From contig NC_088321.1 of the NCBI RefSeq assembly GCF_910592395.1, positions 16,306,001-16,370,000 on the forward strand: a DNA stretch of 64,000 bases. The letters run 5' to 3'. Made by a program: the position numbers and the translations under genes. Below are positions 21,401 to 32,273 of the stretch, piece by piece. Origin of the DNA: Lineus longissimus. Taxonomy: Eukaryota; Nemertea; Pilidiophora; Heteronemertea; Lineidae. Each line of letters opens with the position of its first letter. Position 1 is the first letter of the stretch. The notes under the pieces are model-generated. The model was given only the letters and a program-made list of their open reading frames with translations, was not told the DNA's origin and ran no database searches.

Positions 21401-23330
21401 TGCCCAGTGAAAATGGGTTACCTCCCATGTGAAAATCTTCTCGGGACTTGAGAAAATGTCACCACCTGTAGAAAGACCATTCTATTGAAGTGCAGGGTCA
21501 TAATTGGTTGGTTTAACATTCGACCCAGTGGAAATAGATTAGTTGTCATGCAGAAATTTCCTCGTATTTCAGGCCTTTGTCTCTTATGTATTGTAGGGGA
21601 CAGCACCTCCTGGACATAATTTTCTGAGACAATTTGTATTGGTTGTGACAGGGTTGTCTTCGATTGTTGATGGACGAAGAATATGTCACCACCTTGTATA
21701 GAAGTCCACTCTTCCAATAGGCTAGTCATTATGTAGAAATATCTTTAGAATTTCAGGTTAGTTTAGTCTGTAGTGTAGGGGCAGCATAACTGGACATCAT
21801 TTTCTGAGACAACTTGGGTTGGATGTGAGACGGTGGTCTTCGATTGTTGATGGATAAAGAATACGTCACCACCTTGTATAGAAGTCCACTCTTTCAAAAC
21901 TACTTGACATTCAAAGCAATTTACATTCAGCTGGGTGCAAGTAGGCTAGATGTCATGTAGAAATTTTCTTTAGAATTTGAGGCCAGTTTAGCTTGTGCAG
22001 TGTAGGGGGCAGCACCTCCTGGACATAATTTTCTGAGACAACTTGGGTTGGTTGTGACATGGTGGTCTCTTAACTTGTTTTTTATAAAGAAATATGTCGC
22101 TACCTTCTGTAAACGTCCTAATTCCTATACTAGTTTATTGAAAGAAACATGCATTTGGTCCGGTGAAAATTGGCTGGCCGTCATGCAAAAATTTCCTTGG
22201 AATTGTCCCCGCCTTTTGTGAAAGTCCTCATTTCTCTAGTGCAGGGCCATATTAGTTGTTTTACATTTGGCCCGGTGAAAATTAGCTAGTCTTCTGTTGT
22301 AATTTCCTCAGAATTTGAGGTTAGTTCAGCCTGTGTAACCTTGGGGGGGGGGGGGCGGCACCTCCTGGATCTACTGAGACAAAGTTTAGTTGGTTGTGAC
22401 ATCTTGATTATGGTGATGTACTTTTTCAACTGTTAGATAAAACATGTGTCCTCGCCTTCTGTAAAAGTCAATTCTCTATAGTGCAGGGCTATAATTGGTT
22501 TATTTAAAGCAGATTTACTTTTGGCCTGGTGAAAATAGGCTAGCCGTCCTGTATGAATTTCTTTAGAATTTGAGGCCAGTTTAGCCTGTGTAGTGTAGAG
22601 GGCAGCACCTCCTGGACATAATTTTCTGAGACAACTTGTGTTGGTTGTGACAGGGTGGTCTTCGATTGTTGATGGATAATGAATATGTCATCACCTAATA
22701 TAGAAGTCCATTCTCCGAAACTACTTTACATTTAAAGCAATTTAAAGCATTCTGCTGGGTGAAAAGAGGCTAGTCGTCATGTAGAAATGTCCTTGGAATT
22801 TGAGCGAGGTCAGCCCATGAAGTGCAGGGACGGCACCTCGAGCACATATATTTTACTAAGACAACTTTTAGATGTTTATAACCTCTTCATGGTGGTGATG
22901 TACTCCAGTTGTTGTCAGATCAAAAAACATGCAATCATCTTCTCTAGAAGACCATTACCAATAGTGCAGGGCCATAACTAGTCAATCTAAAGCAGTTACT
23001 TTTGGCCCGGTGAAAATAGGCTAGCTGCCTTGAAGAAATTTCTTCAGAATTTGAGGTCGGTTTGGCCTGTGAAGTGTAGGGGGCAGCACCTCCTGGGCAA
23101 CTATTTTCTGAGACCACTTTGGACGGTTGTGACAAAGTGGTCTTCCTGGTAATGATGTACTCTATTTCTTAGATAAAAGAACATGTCACCACCTTCTGTA
23201 GAAGTCTTAAATTCATATAGTCCAGGGCTATGATTAGTCTATTAAAAGCAGTTTTACAATTGGCCAAGTGATAAGCCTGGTAATCTGGCCGTCGTGTAGA
23301 AATTTCCTGCGAATTTGAGGTCCAGTGTGT
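21400..23330. repeat. Degenerate array of ~180-340-bp duplications, about 8 copies
   Basis: A recurring block contains, in order, GAATTTGAGG(C/T)CAGTTTAGC, GGCAGCACCTCCTGG, ATTTTCTGAGACAACTT, GGTTGTGACA..GTGGTCTTC, GTAGAAGTCCA, GTGCAGGGCCATAAT and GGCCCGGTGAAAATAGGCTAG. The GCACCTCCTGG landmark falls near 21601, 22010, 22359, 22603, 22830 and 23083, with diverged copies near 21780 and 23310. Copies differ by substitutions and indels, so this is an old array. No ORF is conserved between copies. Confidence 0.85.
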
Positions 23331-23639
23331 ATTGGCATGATTGTTATGCAAATTGTAGGATGGTGAATCCTCTGTACTCTGCAAATTGCTGTTCGAGAGA
23401 AATGAATTTGTAATTTGTCTTTGCTTTCTGATTTGTCTTCTATTTTACTGTGTTCATGTTCAGACTTCAGCAGAGGACAACTCTGGTCGGTTGTGAAAAT
23501 TTATGATCTGGTCGTGTATTGTCTCGAGTCTGTAGCATTCAATTCTTCAGGGCTGCCACCGGTTCATTTAAGACCGTTCTTAGTTTTGGCCCAATGAAAA
23601 TGTGACCCGCCATGACGGAACAATTCGCATCTCCCTCCG

Positions 23640-24440
23640 AGCTCGACAGGTTGAGACGGACTGGTTGTTCATTTCACTGTTGTCTGTCTTTTGTGACATC
23701 GGAGTACAGCAGTTTCTTCTATTTTGTCCTGGTGTCATTTTAGGCTCATCTTCTGTGCGACATGTGACCCACTTTGTCGTGGTGGACCTATATTTGCTTG
23801 CCGGCCCAAATCGAGGCACACAACACTCATCAACGTCGGGCAATCCTTAATCAAGGCACACAACACTCTTCAACCACTGGCTGGAATGACTATAAAACAA
23901 TGAACAATGTATTCATGTCTTAAAACGTTTTATTCTATAAATGAATATCATATATAAACATTATTATTATGTTATCTGATGAATCACAGTGTATTTCAAT
24001 CACATTAATATTTTGATTATACCACAAAAGCACACAACCTGATTATAAATGAATACTGAGTTGATTGGAACAGTCCTATATCACTAATTGACGTGCGGGA
24101 TGAGCTGAGCACCATGTTTATATCGATGCAGGAATTGGTTTTCCTTCCTTCGCAGGCAGAGTCAACAGTTGGCCCGCTATTTTCCTCTCCCCAGGTACAA
24201 CACAGCGACCTAAAAGACGAATGTCTTTTTAAACCAGGGGCATGTGAATTGTTACATTGTAATCACCGATGGGTCACACTAAAAGCAGCATGGAGTCGAA
24301 AAGTACTGACAATAGTCATCTCTCACATTGACAAGTTGTTCATTTCACTGTTGTCTGCCTTTTGTGAAATCTGAGCTCATGGATTTCTTCCATTATCTCC
24401 TGGTATCATACAGACTCATCTGTGCGACATGCAGTCTGCA
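23640..24440. repeat. Diverged direct duplication (~120 bp) spanning the 3' UTR of ACP6-like 2
   Basis: 23660-23770 and 24328-24440 share TTGTTCATTTCACTGTTGTC, TTTTGTGA.ATC, CTCCTGGT.TCAT and CTGTGCGACATG in the same order. The second copy lies downstream of the ACP6-like 2 stop codon, within its likely 3' UTR. A TTTATT near 23930 (AATAAA on the minus strand) is a plausible poly(A) signal for that gene. Confidence 0.7.
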
Positions 24441-24476
24441 AAAGGTCACATTTGTCATTCATATCCATGCCTGATT

Positions 24477-27400
24477 CTAGATTGTGTTTAACTGATTCCA
24501 TTTTATGAGCTTGTCCTCTTTAAACCCACCTTTCAAACTGGAGGGTATTTTTCCATCACATAAACATCGATACTGCGGAATTGTCAGCGTAAGATGTGAG
24601 AGTTCTTGTTTGAATTGTTCGTAGCGGCAGATGGCAGCCTCGCAATTTGGGAGAGTGATCTCCTGAAAATATAAAGAAGGATGAAGTCCAGAGTAGTATT
24701 TCAACTGCCTGGCCTTTGCCACGGCACCTAGACCTGGCCCCGGCCACGGCGCCGAGACTGAGCCAGTACCATGATCATAAGATGAGAGAATTCTTGATCA
24801 AACATGCTACTAATCTGCCATGTTGACAGAGATTATGATGACACGTATTCAATATATTTCTGACCCTTACCTTGTCCCCATGCAGTATCCTAACCCAATG
24901 GGCACCAGATTTATCCTCGTACAATTCAAAGTTGATATTCTCACCGTAACCCGGCCAGTGGCTGTCGTCAATGGTGATCACTTTTAATGAAAGCAGCATC
25001 GGCAATAACGTCAAGTCATGAACACCGAACAGGTGCATCTTGGCTGTGCTGAAAGACAAACGAACACTTGTTAATTCAACTGCTCCAAGTCTCGTCCAAC
25101 AGACCCTTGTTCATACACTGTGTTGTGAAGAGCCTGGTAATACAGTTCCTTGAAAGCCACGTTGCTTCATCCAGAAATACAATCCTGGGTTTCCCTGGGA
25201 TCAACCTGGGGCTCTTTAGTGTGGTAGCCAGCAGTGTTCAGCACAAAGCTAAAAGGCCCCCACTGTGACTGTGACTTGGCCTTGGGGGGCCTAGCCTTAG
25301 AGACCAACACCAGTTTCCCTTGTGTCACTCTGGGGGGGGGTGCAGGTTGTTTCATTTGCAGACAGTGTCCTGTTCAAATCACAAGACTGATCTTAAAGGA
25401 GATGTGGCTTGAGACAGTGTCCTGTTCAAATCACAAGACTGATCTTAAAGGAGATGTGGCTTGAGATATTGTGATGGGCTGCCATAGGTTTCTTTTTGAG
25501 GGTTAATAGACCAAGTCATCCAAATATAAATTGACTGAGGAATGATCTTCACTTACTTATCCTGATGACAGGATGCACTGTCCATGTTTTCAAAGATCAT
25601 GTTGTAAATTGGACCAACAGTCATCAACAAACACTTGTCGTTATCATCGTTCTTCCTGCAATTAGAACAGGAAGGAGTAATAATGATATTTCAGAAAACA
25701 CCTGAAATCCAAAGGGTGAACTTGGTCTTCATCATCATCATCATCATCATCATGTCCCGCAGTCATGCGGCCATTGGGGCGACCCTAAGCTATTGACGAT
25801 GCGACACCACATGGTTCTGTCCTCGACGAGGCGGGTCAGGTCACTGTCCTTCCAGTCCAGTGCGTCATGTCGACCATCCAATATTCTTTGGAAGGCCACA
25901 TCAACGGCTTCCCTCCGCTGTGCCCTTGGTCTTCAGGCATGCCAGTGTTCCCTGGGTGTTCAGGTGTGCCAGTCTTCCCTTGGTCTTCAGGTGTGCCAGT
26001 GTTCCCTTGGTCTTCAGGTGTGCCAGTGTTCCCTGGGTGTTCAGGTGTGCCAGTGTTCCCTTGGTCTTCAGGTGATGAATACACAGAGATGTGCTGTTCC
26101 AGGTCTTGGTTGTTTATGATTTAAATCTATTCCTCGTACAAGCAGGAATAACCTTGATCCACTGTGAGTGAGGAGAGACCCCTAGCGGTGCTTTCCTGTA
26201 ACTGATCTACCTGGACCCTAGTCTCTCTTTAATTTGCTAAAGAAATGGCTTACCACTGTAATCTGAACATCTTTCTCCCCATCTCTATGATCATGGGGAC
26301 GAGGTCCTTTACGGTGTCTGGCATCGGAAAACCATGTGCCTGTTAACATGAAGAAATACATCAGAACCTCTCTGGCCCGACTCCTCCGCTATCAGGACAC
26401 CCTCTATACCAAGGACACTGATTTTGATCCAAAATCAGTCCTTCTATTTACTTTGACCCCTATAATCAGGAAACCTCTACAATCTTAAGTATAGACTGTG
26501 GAACCTCCTTCAGCAGACAACTCTCTTATACAGACCCCTCTCAATCAAGAACACTGTGTTTTGTCCCAATTTGGTGGTTTCCACTCAATCTAACCTTTCT
26601 ACTCAGGACACCTCTCTATTAAGGACAATACCTTTCAGTCCCGAGGTGTCTTTCATGCATTGTAGAATCAGTGAGTGTCAATTTCTGTTTTCTGTGCCCA
26701 CAGCCCTGTACTTTGTTAATCACTGCCCTACCTTTCTACAGTTAAACTCATCCATCAGACCTCTCAGGATATGATGATGAGCTGTATCCAAGCCTAATCT
26801 CTTCATAACCTCTTCCCGGAGTGCCCGTTCGCCTTTCAGAGAAGGTAATTTGAAGACGTTGCCTTTCACCATCTCGTTGATGACCTGGCATGCGTTTATA
26901 TTCGGAATATAGAGGAATTCATCACTGTCTTTGGCAACCATGATATCTGGTACGACTGGAAATAAAATCACAGGTTTACTTTTACCAGCCTTTTGGCCAT
27001 CAGCTCTTCAAACCCCTGCTCTAGCAATCTTAAAGGATGACACCAATTGTTTAAGACGAATAACATGAAATATTCATGACCAAACAGAAGCAAGGACTAC
27101 TCACCTTCGTTCTCCTCCAAAGATTCTCGCCCAAACAAGCCGGCGAGGACACACTTGGTTGATTCTATTGTCCTCATTAGATTTGTTGATCTGGCACTGT
27201 AACAAAATGAGCAGTAAAAGGGGATTTCGAACGACCAGCGCTTCAGCCTACTTTTAATATTTTCTCCGGCCGTGGCAGGATATATTCTAGGATGAAGAGT
27301 CCTACAGTCGGTTGAAGGACAAAGAAAGTCTATGATTGTACCTGGTGATACTGGGAGCGACCAGTAAAGGTTTATTTCGCCGACACACTGAATGTGACAC

Positions 27401-28764
27401 TTCCTTGTTTTGGTTAAGGAGAACGAATGGACTCACTGGATAGATTCTTTTTGATAGATTTCCGGCACTAGTTTCCTCTCCTCCATGTACCTTCTCCTGA
27501 TCTCAAGCCCTAGCTGATGTAACTGCCTGTGACCCAGATCGGTGAGCTGGCCTCCATGGATGCCACCCTAGAAAATGGAAACAACCACTGCACACAAGCT
27601 ATTAAACCTTGAATCATTATCGCAAGACGCAGCAATTTTAACTGCTTAGATCGTGTAGTGCGTATTACTGCAGTTTGAGAAATGATTCAAACTACAATCA
27701 CAACATATGAATGTACACTTGAAGGTATTGTACAGCAAAATCCAAAAGCCTGGACAAGGAAAGTGTACCATGTCTGTAGGCAATACCTGGGGGTCTACAG
27801 GAGACATTTGTGCGTCACTCTCAGAGATCGCTTGGGGTCATAGGATGGGAGGACCATTGACCTCCTTTGAAAACAACTGGGTCAGCTACATGCTCCTCCC
27901 CTGGCACTGGGACAAGGCCAATCTAAAGTTCAGGAAGATGTATAGCTTCACACACCGAGAGAAAACCTCTGGAGGCAACATGCGTCCACACCCTCTCACC
28001 TTAAAAACAAAACTTCTCAGTATTGTCTCCACGTGTCCATACTCTGCACAGGGCGTTCCGTCCAAATACTTCCGATTATATTTGATCTGGGTTGAAGGGA
28101 CTCCACATTGTAACACATCCTTATCCCATGTCACCTGTCGATGGAATCAGACAACATTATTGTCAATATTTGATTTTATTTGAGAAATTAAGATTATCAT
28201 TTAAAGGGGTACGCCGTTCGTCATTACTTGTGGTCAAGTTAAATAGAAATCCACTAATACACAATGCAATAGTGCAGTTATTGTGAAGGCAAATTTGTTT
28301 AACTTGGTATTCATGTTGAAATTTGTATTTAGTATGTATTTTCGCAATTGAACATTTAAAAATTCAATTACAAATTCAAAATTGTCCACGACAGCGTAGG
28401 CCTTTAAATTTCATGAGGCATCGGTGTTAATTTCAGTACAGAGACCTAGGCCTACCTGTTCTATAATAGGCCATTGCCGCACGGGTGTCCTCGCCCCGTG
28501 TCGGAAGAAAATTTGCACATGTTTCAATGTCAGATCCTCCATAGGTGGCGCCACTGAATATTTTCTGTCGGTCGGCGTTTTTTTTAATCGTGGAATGGAA
28601 TCAATCAATTCTTGTCGAAATTCGTGAATTGGTGACAGTTGACCAGAGCCCTCGGAGGCGAAAACGACAACATTTTTGCCCCACCAATTTGCCAGTAGAG
28701 GTGCTGTGCATATCGCTGCGGTTATGATCACTTTTGACTTGTTATAGTGCAAGAAAGACGACAT
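24477..28764 (-). CDS. ACP6-like: Lysophosphatidic acid phosphatase type 6-like histidine phosphatase, paralogue 2
   Basis: Exons in transcript order are 28764-28456, 28134-28000, 27567-27437, 27196-27105, 26955-26732, 26339-26254, 25655-25557, 25048-24871 and 24662-24477. Phases match and the product is 479 aa. RHGAR is at residues 88-92 and the HD dyad at 369-370 (FGVHDLTLLPML). TIESTKCVLAGLF and GGIHGGQLTDLG align with ACP6. The hydrophobic stretch at 11-28 suggests a membrane anchor or mitochondrial targeting. Exons 2, 3 and 4 have the same lengths as in paralogue 1 (135, 131 and 92 bp), confirming tandem duplication. In the middle of the gene the intron lies directly before AHGFPM, whereas paralogue 1 has no intron there and one about 27 codons earlier. 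The C-terminus is longer and lysine-rich. Confidence 0.92.
25361..25466. repeat. 52-bp direct repeat, 2 copies, intronic
   Basis: Two identical adjacent copies begin GACAGTGTCCTGTTCAAATC. They lie in the ACP6-like 2 intron between exons 7 and 8. Confidence 0.9.
25731..25919 (-). pseudogene. 3' end of a second LINE, ending in a (TGA)n microsatellite
   Basis: The minus frame reads RREAVDVAFQRILDGRHDAL, then DLTRLVEDRTMWCRIVNSL, GSPQWPHDCGT and stop. D...W..IV.SL..P.WP is a typical non-LTR polyprotein tail. The TGA stop is the first unit of a (TGA/ATG)n tract at 25731-25753, so the microsatellite doubles as the LINE 3' tail. The 5' side is cut off by the 27-bp minisatellite. Confidence 0.7.
25922..26073. 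repeat. 27-bp tandem array, about 5.6 copies
   Basis: The unit is TTCCC(T/A)TGG(T/G)(C/T)TTCAGGTGTGCCAGTG-like, with two alternating variants (CTTGGTCTTCAGG and CTGGGTGTTCAGG). It is intronic within ACP6-like 2, and unit length divisible by three yields spurious ORFs in several frames. Confidence 0.95.
26395..26665. mobile_element. Degenerate copies of the pogo-like MITE
   Basis: Pieces such as CACCTCTCTATTAAGGACA, CCAATTTGGTGGTTTCCACT and CAGTCCCGAGGTGTC match the family, but with many differences. Two partial copies may be nested. The region lies in a phosphatase intron. Confidence 0.6.
28201..28407. mobile_element. Short MITE with TTAA ends (family 2, copy 2)
   Basis: The copy is bounded by TTAAAGGGGTACGCCGTTCG and the inverted TACGCTGTCGTGG...CCTTTAA. 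The interior is shared with the copy at 16837-17074. It sits in intron 1 of ACP6-like 2. A left-end fragment of a third copy (TTAAAGGGGTATGCCATTCA) lies at 31840-31862. Confidence 0.75.
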
Positions 28765-29157
28765 TTTTGTAAAATACTAATTGAGAAATAAACAATGAGT
28801 GTAGACTTTCTTTCCTGGTCGTGATCAGATGTCCAAATACAATGTGCATGAGTGAAGCAAGGACAATTTACATTCATTGGTGCTGCCATCTGTCCTTAAT
28901 TAGCTGAACTAAAAATCTGTCTGCTAACTCCGTCATTCCTTTTCATCTAAAATTTACGACTTTTCTCCCTGTAGTTAGTTGATTTTATGTAGGATTGACC
29001 TCTTTATCTTTCATATGTAGCATAAGTGTCATATCTTAACGCGATTTGACAAGGAATGGGCTGATTTTGCAAAGATTGTTGTCTAATTTAATTGGAAAAT
29101 GTCAGCCAATCAGAAACCAGGTTGTCCTCGTCAACCGAAAGTGGGCCAATCGGTATC

Positions 29158-29823
29158 CGGTCGTTTCGCTCCCTAACCTTTTCGCCCCAGTAGTTTCGCT
29201 CCACCTCAACTGAACACTGTAGCATCGCGACTCACTTGTACGTGTTGTTTTTTTTCACATGCATTGTTCTTGTGGTGTAAGGAAAAGTAGGCCAATACAT
29301 GTAATAGTGTCTAAAAACAATATTCAGTTATTGGAATAACACTTTTCCATTACTGTTAGCTTAATATTGCCCTATCGCCCTTTTCATGAATCGATTTTGA
29401 GCATTATGTTTACAACGTAGTTATTATAACACGAAATATGAGTCTAAAATGCCAAATACTTGCAATTATACGACCATCACTGAAATCTTAGTGTGCTAAT
29501 TACTCGCAATAAGCTAGTTGATTGCGCCCCTAAAAACCAACCACCACCACCAGACCTGATAATACAGCATATGCTGTCACAACCAGACCTGATGGACAGG
29601 AGATGCTGGCACAACCTGGTGAGATTGCAGATGCTGGCACAAACAGACCTGATGAGATTGCAGACCTGCCAAAGATCACACAGCAGATGACCGAACGATT
29701 CCTTCTTTGTAGATTTGACAACACTAGAAAGCAAATCTACTTTGACTTGTACTTCTCAATCCCCACCAAAAAGTCCCAGGGGCGAAACGACTGGGGCGAA
29801 AACGGCAGGGAGCGAAACAACCG
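29158..29823. mobile_element. Non-autonomous DNA transposon with ~47-bp terminal inverted repeats
   Basis: Left end 29158-29204 (CGGTCGTTTCGCTCCCT...TTTTCGCCCCAGTAGTTTCG) and right end 29777-29823 are inverted copies with about five mismatches. Each end contains internal direct repeats of TTTCGC(T/C)CC. The 570-bp interior has no ORF with transposase features and carries short repeats of CAGACCTGATGAGATTGCAG and GATGCTGGCACAA. The target-site duplication is not clear. The superfamily is unassigned. Confidence 0.85.
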
Positions 29824-30045
29824 CAATGGCAGAATGCTGACTATCCGTAAACTTTTCGTTTCTAAATTACTGGAATTTCGCCCCTTGTTTTCCGAATTTT
29901 TACGATCGGACAAAATCAGACGATAGTGATTTCGTTTATCTCTAAGGACATTCTATTGGTAAGTCATTGGGAGGCGTTGATTTGTGTAAAACTTAACTTG
30001 AAGTTAGACTTTTGCAACAATCACAATGAATGACTATGTAGAGAC

Positions 30046-30250
30046 TAGAGTATACCTCCTTTAGCGGGCACCTCTCTATTGAGGACAACCTCTCTATTGG
30101 AGACAACCTCTCTATTGAGGACAACCTCTCCATTAAGGACACTGGTATTTATCCCAAATAGGCTGTTTCCATTCAACTTGGCATCTCGTATCAGGAAACC
30201 TCTCTATTAAGGTCAGTCTCGAGGGTGAACTTAATAGAGAGGTTCTGCTG
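30046..30250. mobile_element. Pogo/Tigger-like MITE, inverted copy
   Basis: The copy begins near TATACCTCCTTTAGCGGGCAC, continues through CACCTCTCTATTGAGGACAA units, and ends GAGAGGTTCTGCTG before TA. It already shows four copies of the subterminal unit that is hugely expanded in the neighbouring element. Confidence 0.8.
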
Positions 30251-30306
30251 TATTTCACTCTACATGCATGGAACATGTCAATGTGTGATGTGTTGAATGA
30301 CAATTA

Positions 30307-31764
30307 CAGTAGAACCTCTCTATTAAGGACCTTGGGACTGACAAGTGCTGTCCTTAATAGAGAGGTGCCCTGATTAGAGAGGTGAAATTGAATGGAAACA
30401 ACCAATTTGGGATCAAAACTAGTGTCCTTAATAGAGAGGTTGTCCTTAATAGAGAGGTTGTCCCTAATAGAGAGGTTGTCCTTAATAGAGAGGTTGTCCT
30501 TAATAGAGAGGTTGTCCTTAATAGAGAGGTTGTCCTTCATAGAGAGGTTGTCCTCATAGAGAGGTTGTCTTTAATGGAGAGGTTGTCCTTCATGGAGAGG
30601 TTGTCCTTCATGGAGAGGTTGTCCTTCATGGAGAGGTTGTCCTTCATAGAGAGGTTGTCCTTCATAGAGAGGTTGTCCTTCATAGAGAGGTTGTCCTTCA
30701 TAGAGAGGTTGTCCTTCATAGAGAGGTTGTCCTTCATAGAGAGGTTGTCCTTCATAGAGAGGTTGTCCTTCATAGAGAGGTTGTCCTTCATAGAGAGGTT
30801 GTCCTTCATAGAGAGGTTGTCCTTCATAGAGAGGTTGTCCTTCATAGAGAGGTTGTCCATGGACAGGTTGTCCTTCATGGAGAGGTTGTCCTTCATGGAG
30901 AGGTTGTCCTTCATGGAGAGGTTGTCCTTCATAGAGAGGTTGTCCTTCATGGAGAGGTTGTCCTTCATGGAGAGGTTGTCCTTCATGGAGAGGTTGTCCT
31001 TCATAGAGAGGTTGTCCTTCATAGAGAGGTTGTCCTTCATAGAGAGGTTGTCCATGGACAGGTTGTCCTTCATAGAGAGGTTGTCCTTCATAGAGAGGTT
31101 GTCCTTCATAGAGAGGTTGTCCTTCATAGAGAGGTTGTCCTTAATGGAGAGGTTGTCCTTCATAGAGAGGTTGTCCTTCATAGAGAGGTTGTCCTTCATA
31201 GAGAGGTTGTCCTTCATAGAGAGGTTGTCCTTCATAGAGAGGTTGTCCTTCATAGAGAGGTTGTCCTTCATGGAGAGGTTGTCCTTCATGGAGAGGTTGT
31301 CCTTAATGGAGAGGTTGTCCTTCATAGAGAGGTTGTCCTTCATAGAGAGGTTGTCCTTCATAGAGAGGTTGTCCTTCATAGAGAGGTTGTCCTTCATAGA
31401 GAGGTTGTCCTTCATAGAGAGGTTGTCCTTCATGGAGAGGTTGTCCATGGACAGGTTGTCCTTCATAGAGAGGTTGTCCTTCATAGAGAGGTTGTCCTTC
31501 ATAGAGAGGTTGTCCTTCATAGAGAGGTTGTCCTTCATAGAGAGGTTGTCCTTCATAGAGAGGTTGTCCTTCATAGAGAGGTTGTCCTTCATAGAGAGGT
31601 TGTCCTTCATAGAGAGGTTGTCCTTCATAGAGAGGTTGTCCTTCATAGAGAGGTTGTCCTTCATAGAGAGGTTGTCCATGGACAGGTTGTCCTTCATAGA
31701 GAGGTTGTCCTTCATAGAGAGGTTGTCATTAATGGAGAGGTGTCCGCTAAGAGGGGTTCTACTG
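30307..31764. mobile_element. Pogo/Tigger-like MITE enlarged by an internal 18-bp satellite
   Basis: The outer ends are CAGTAGAACCTCTCTATTAA and its inverted partner GAGGGGTTCTACTG, flanked by TA on both sides (30305-30306 and 31765-31766), as expected for Tc1/mariner-pogo insertions. The left half matches normal copies. From about 30420 the subterminal unit GTCCTTAATAGAGAGGTT is amplified to about 70 copies, bringing the element to about 1.46 kb instead of the usual ~160 bp. Confidence 0.9.
30420..31742. repeat. 18-bp satellite array, about 70 copies, inside a MITE
   Basis: The unit is TTGTCCTTCATAGAGAGG with variants (TTAATAG, TTCATGG, TTAATGG) and a 15-bp deletion form (TTGTCCATGGACAGG) at about 30857, 31052, 31445 and 31677. 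Variant order shows higher-order structure: two successive 9-unit blocks each read TTAATGG, six TTCATAG, TTCATGG, then a ninth unit. Open frames of hundreds of codons on both strands are a consequence of the 18-bp period. Confidence 0.97.
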
Positions 31765-32117
31765 TATAGTCAGTGTCAGGTCCTTTGCTTATTGGGGGGG
31801 GGGGGGGGGTATGAGTCCCTAACGTCTTCAGAATGTTTCTTAAAGGGGTATGCCATTCATATTGGGCCTTTTGGGAAGGGATGAACCCCAAGAGCACGGG
31901 CTGAAGGAAACATCAGCCATAAGCCTCTGTGACCCTTTTAACCCGTGGATAGATAATGATATGAATAAATTACCCTCCGTTGAAACAGCTAATCCTTTAA
32001 GATCTAAACAGCCTCATTTTGATATTAAAACTTGTTGCATGGTAAGGCCACACCAATCACACATGTGATAGCGGGCCTTCCAGCAGAGCTGTCTTTCTCT
32101 TGGTAGAGTTGCTTATA

Positions 32118-32273
32118 CAGTAGAACCTCTCTATTAAGGACATCCTTATGGCTGACAAGCGCTGTCCTTACTAGAGAGGTGTCCTAATAACAATCAATTT
32201 GGCACCAGAATCACAGTCCCCAGTAGGGAGAGTGTCCTGTTTATAGAGGTGTCCACTAAGGGGGGTTCTACTT
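32118..32273. mobile_element. Pogo/Tigger-like MITE copy
   Basis: CAGTAGAACCTCTCTATTAA at the left, GGGGGTTCTACTT at the right, TA on both sides, and an internal CAATTTGGCACC segment. Confidence 0.85.

Noticed and set aside
25793-26124. Overlapping Cys/Val/Pro-rich ORFs in three frames
   Set aside because: Produced by the 27-bp minisatellite joined to a LINE relic in an intron of ACP6-like 2.
30382-31884. 500-codon plus-strand and 392-codon minus-strand ORFs (LSFIER / MKDNLS repeats)
   Set aside because: Both come from the 18-bp satellite in a MITE. A period divisible by three with no stop keeps several frames open on both strands, and there is no splice or start context.
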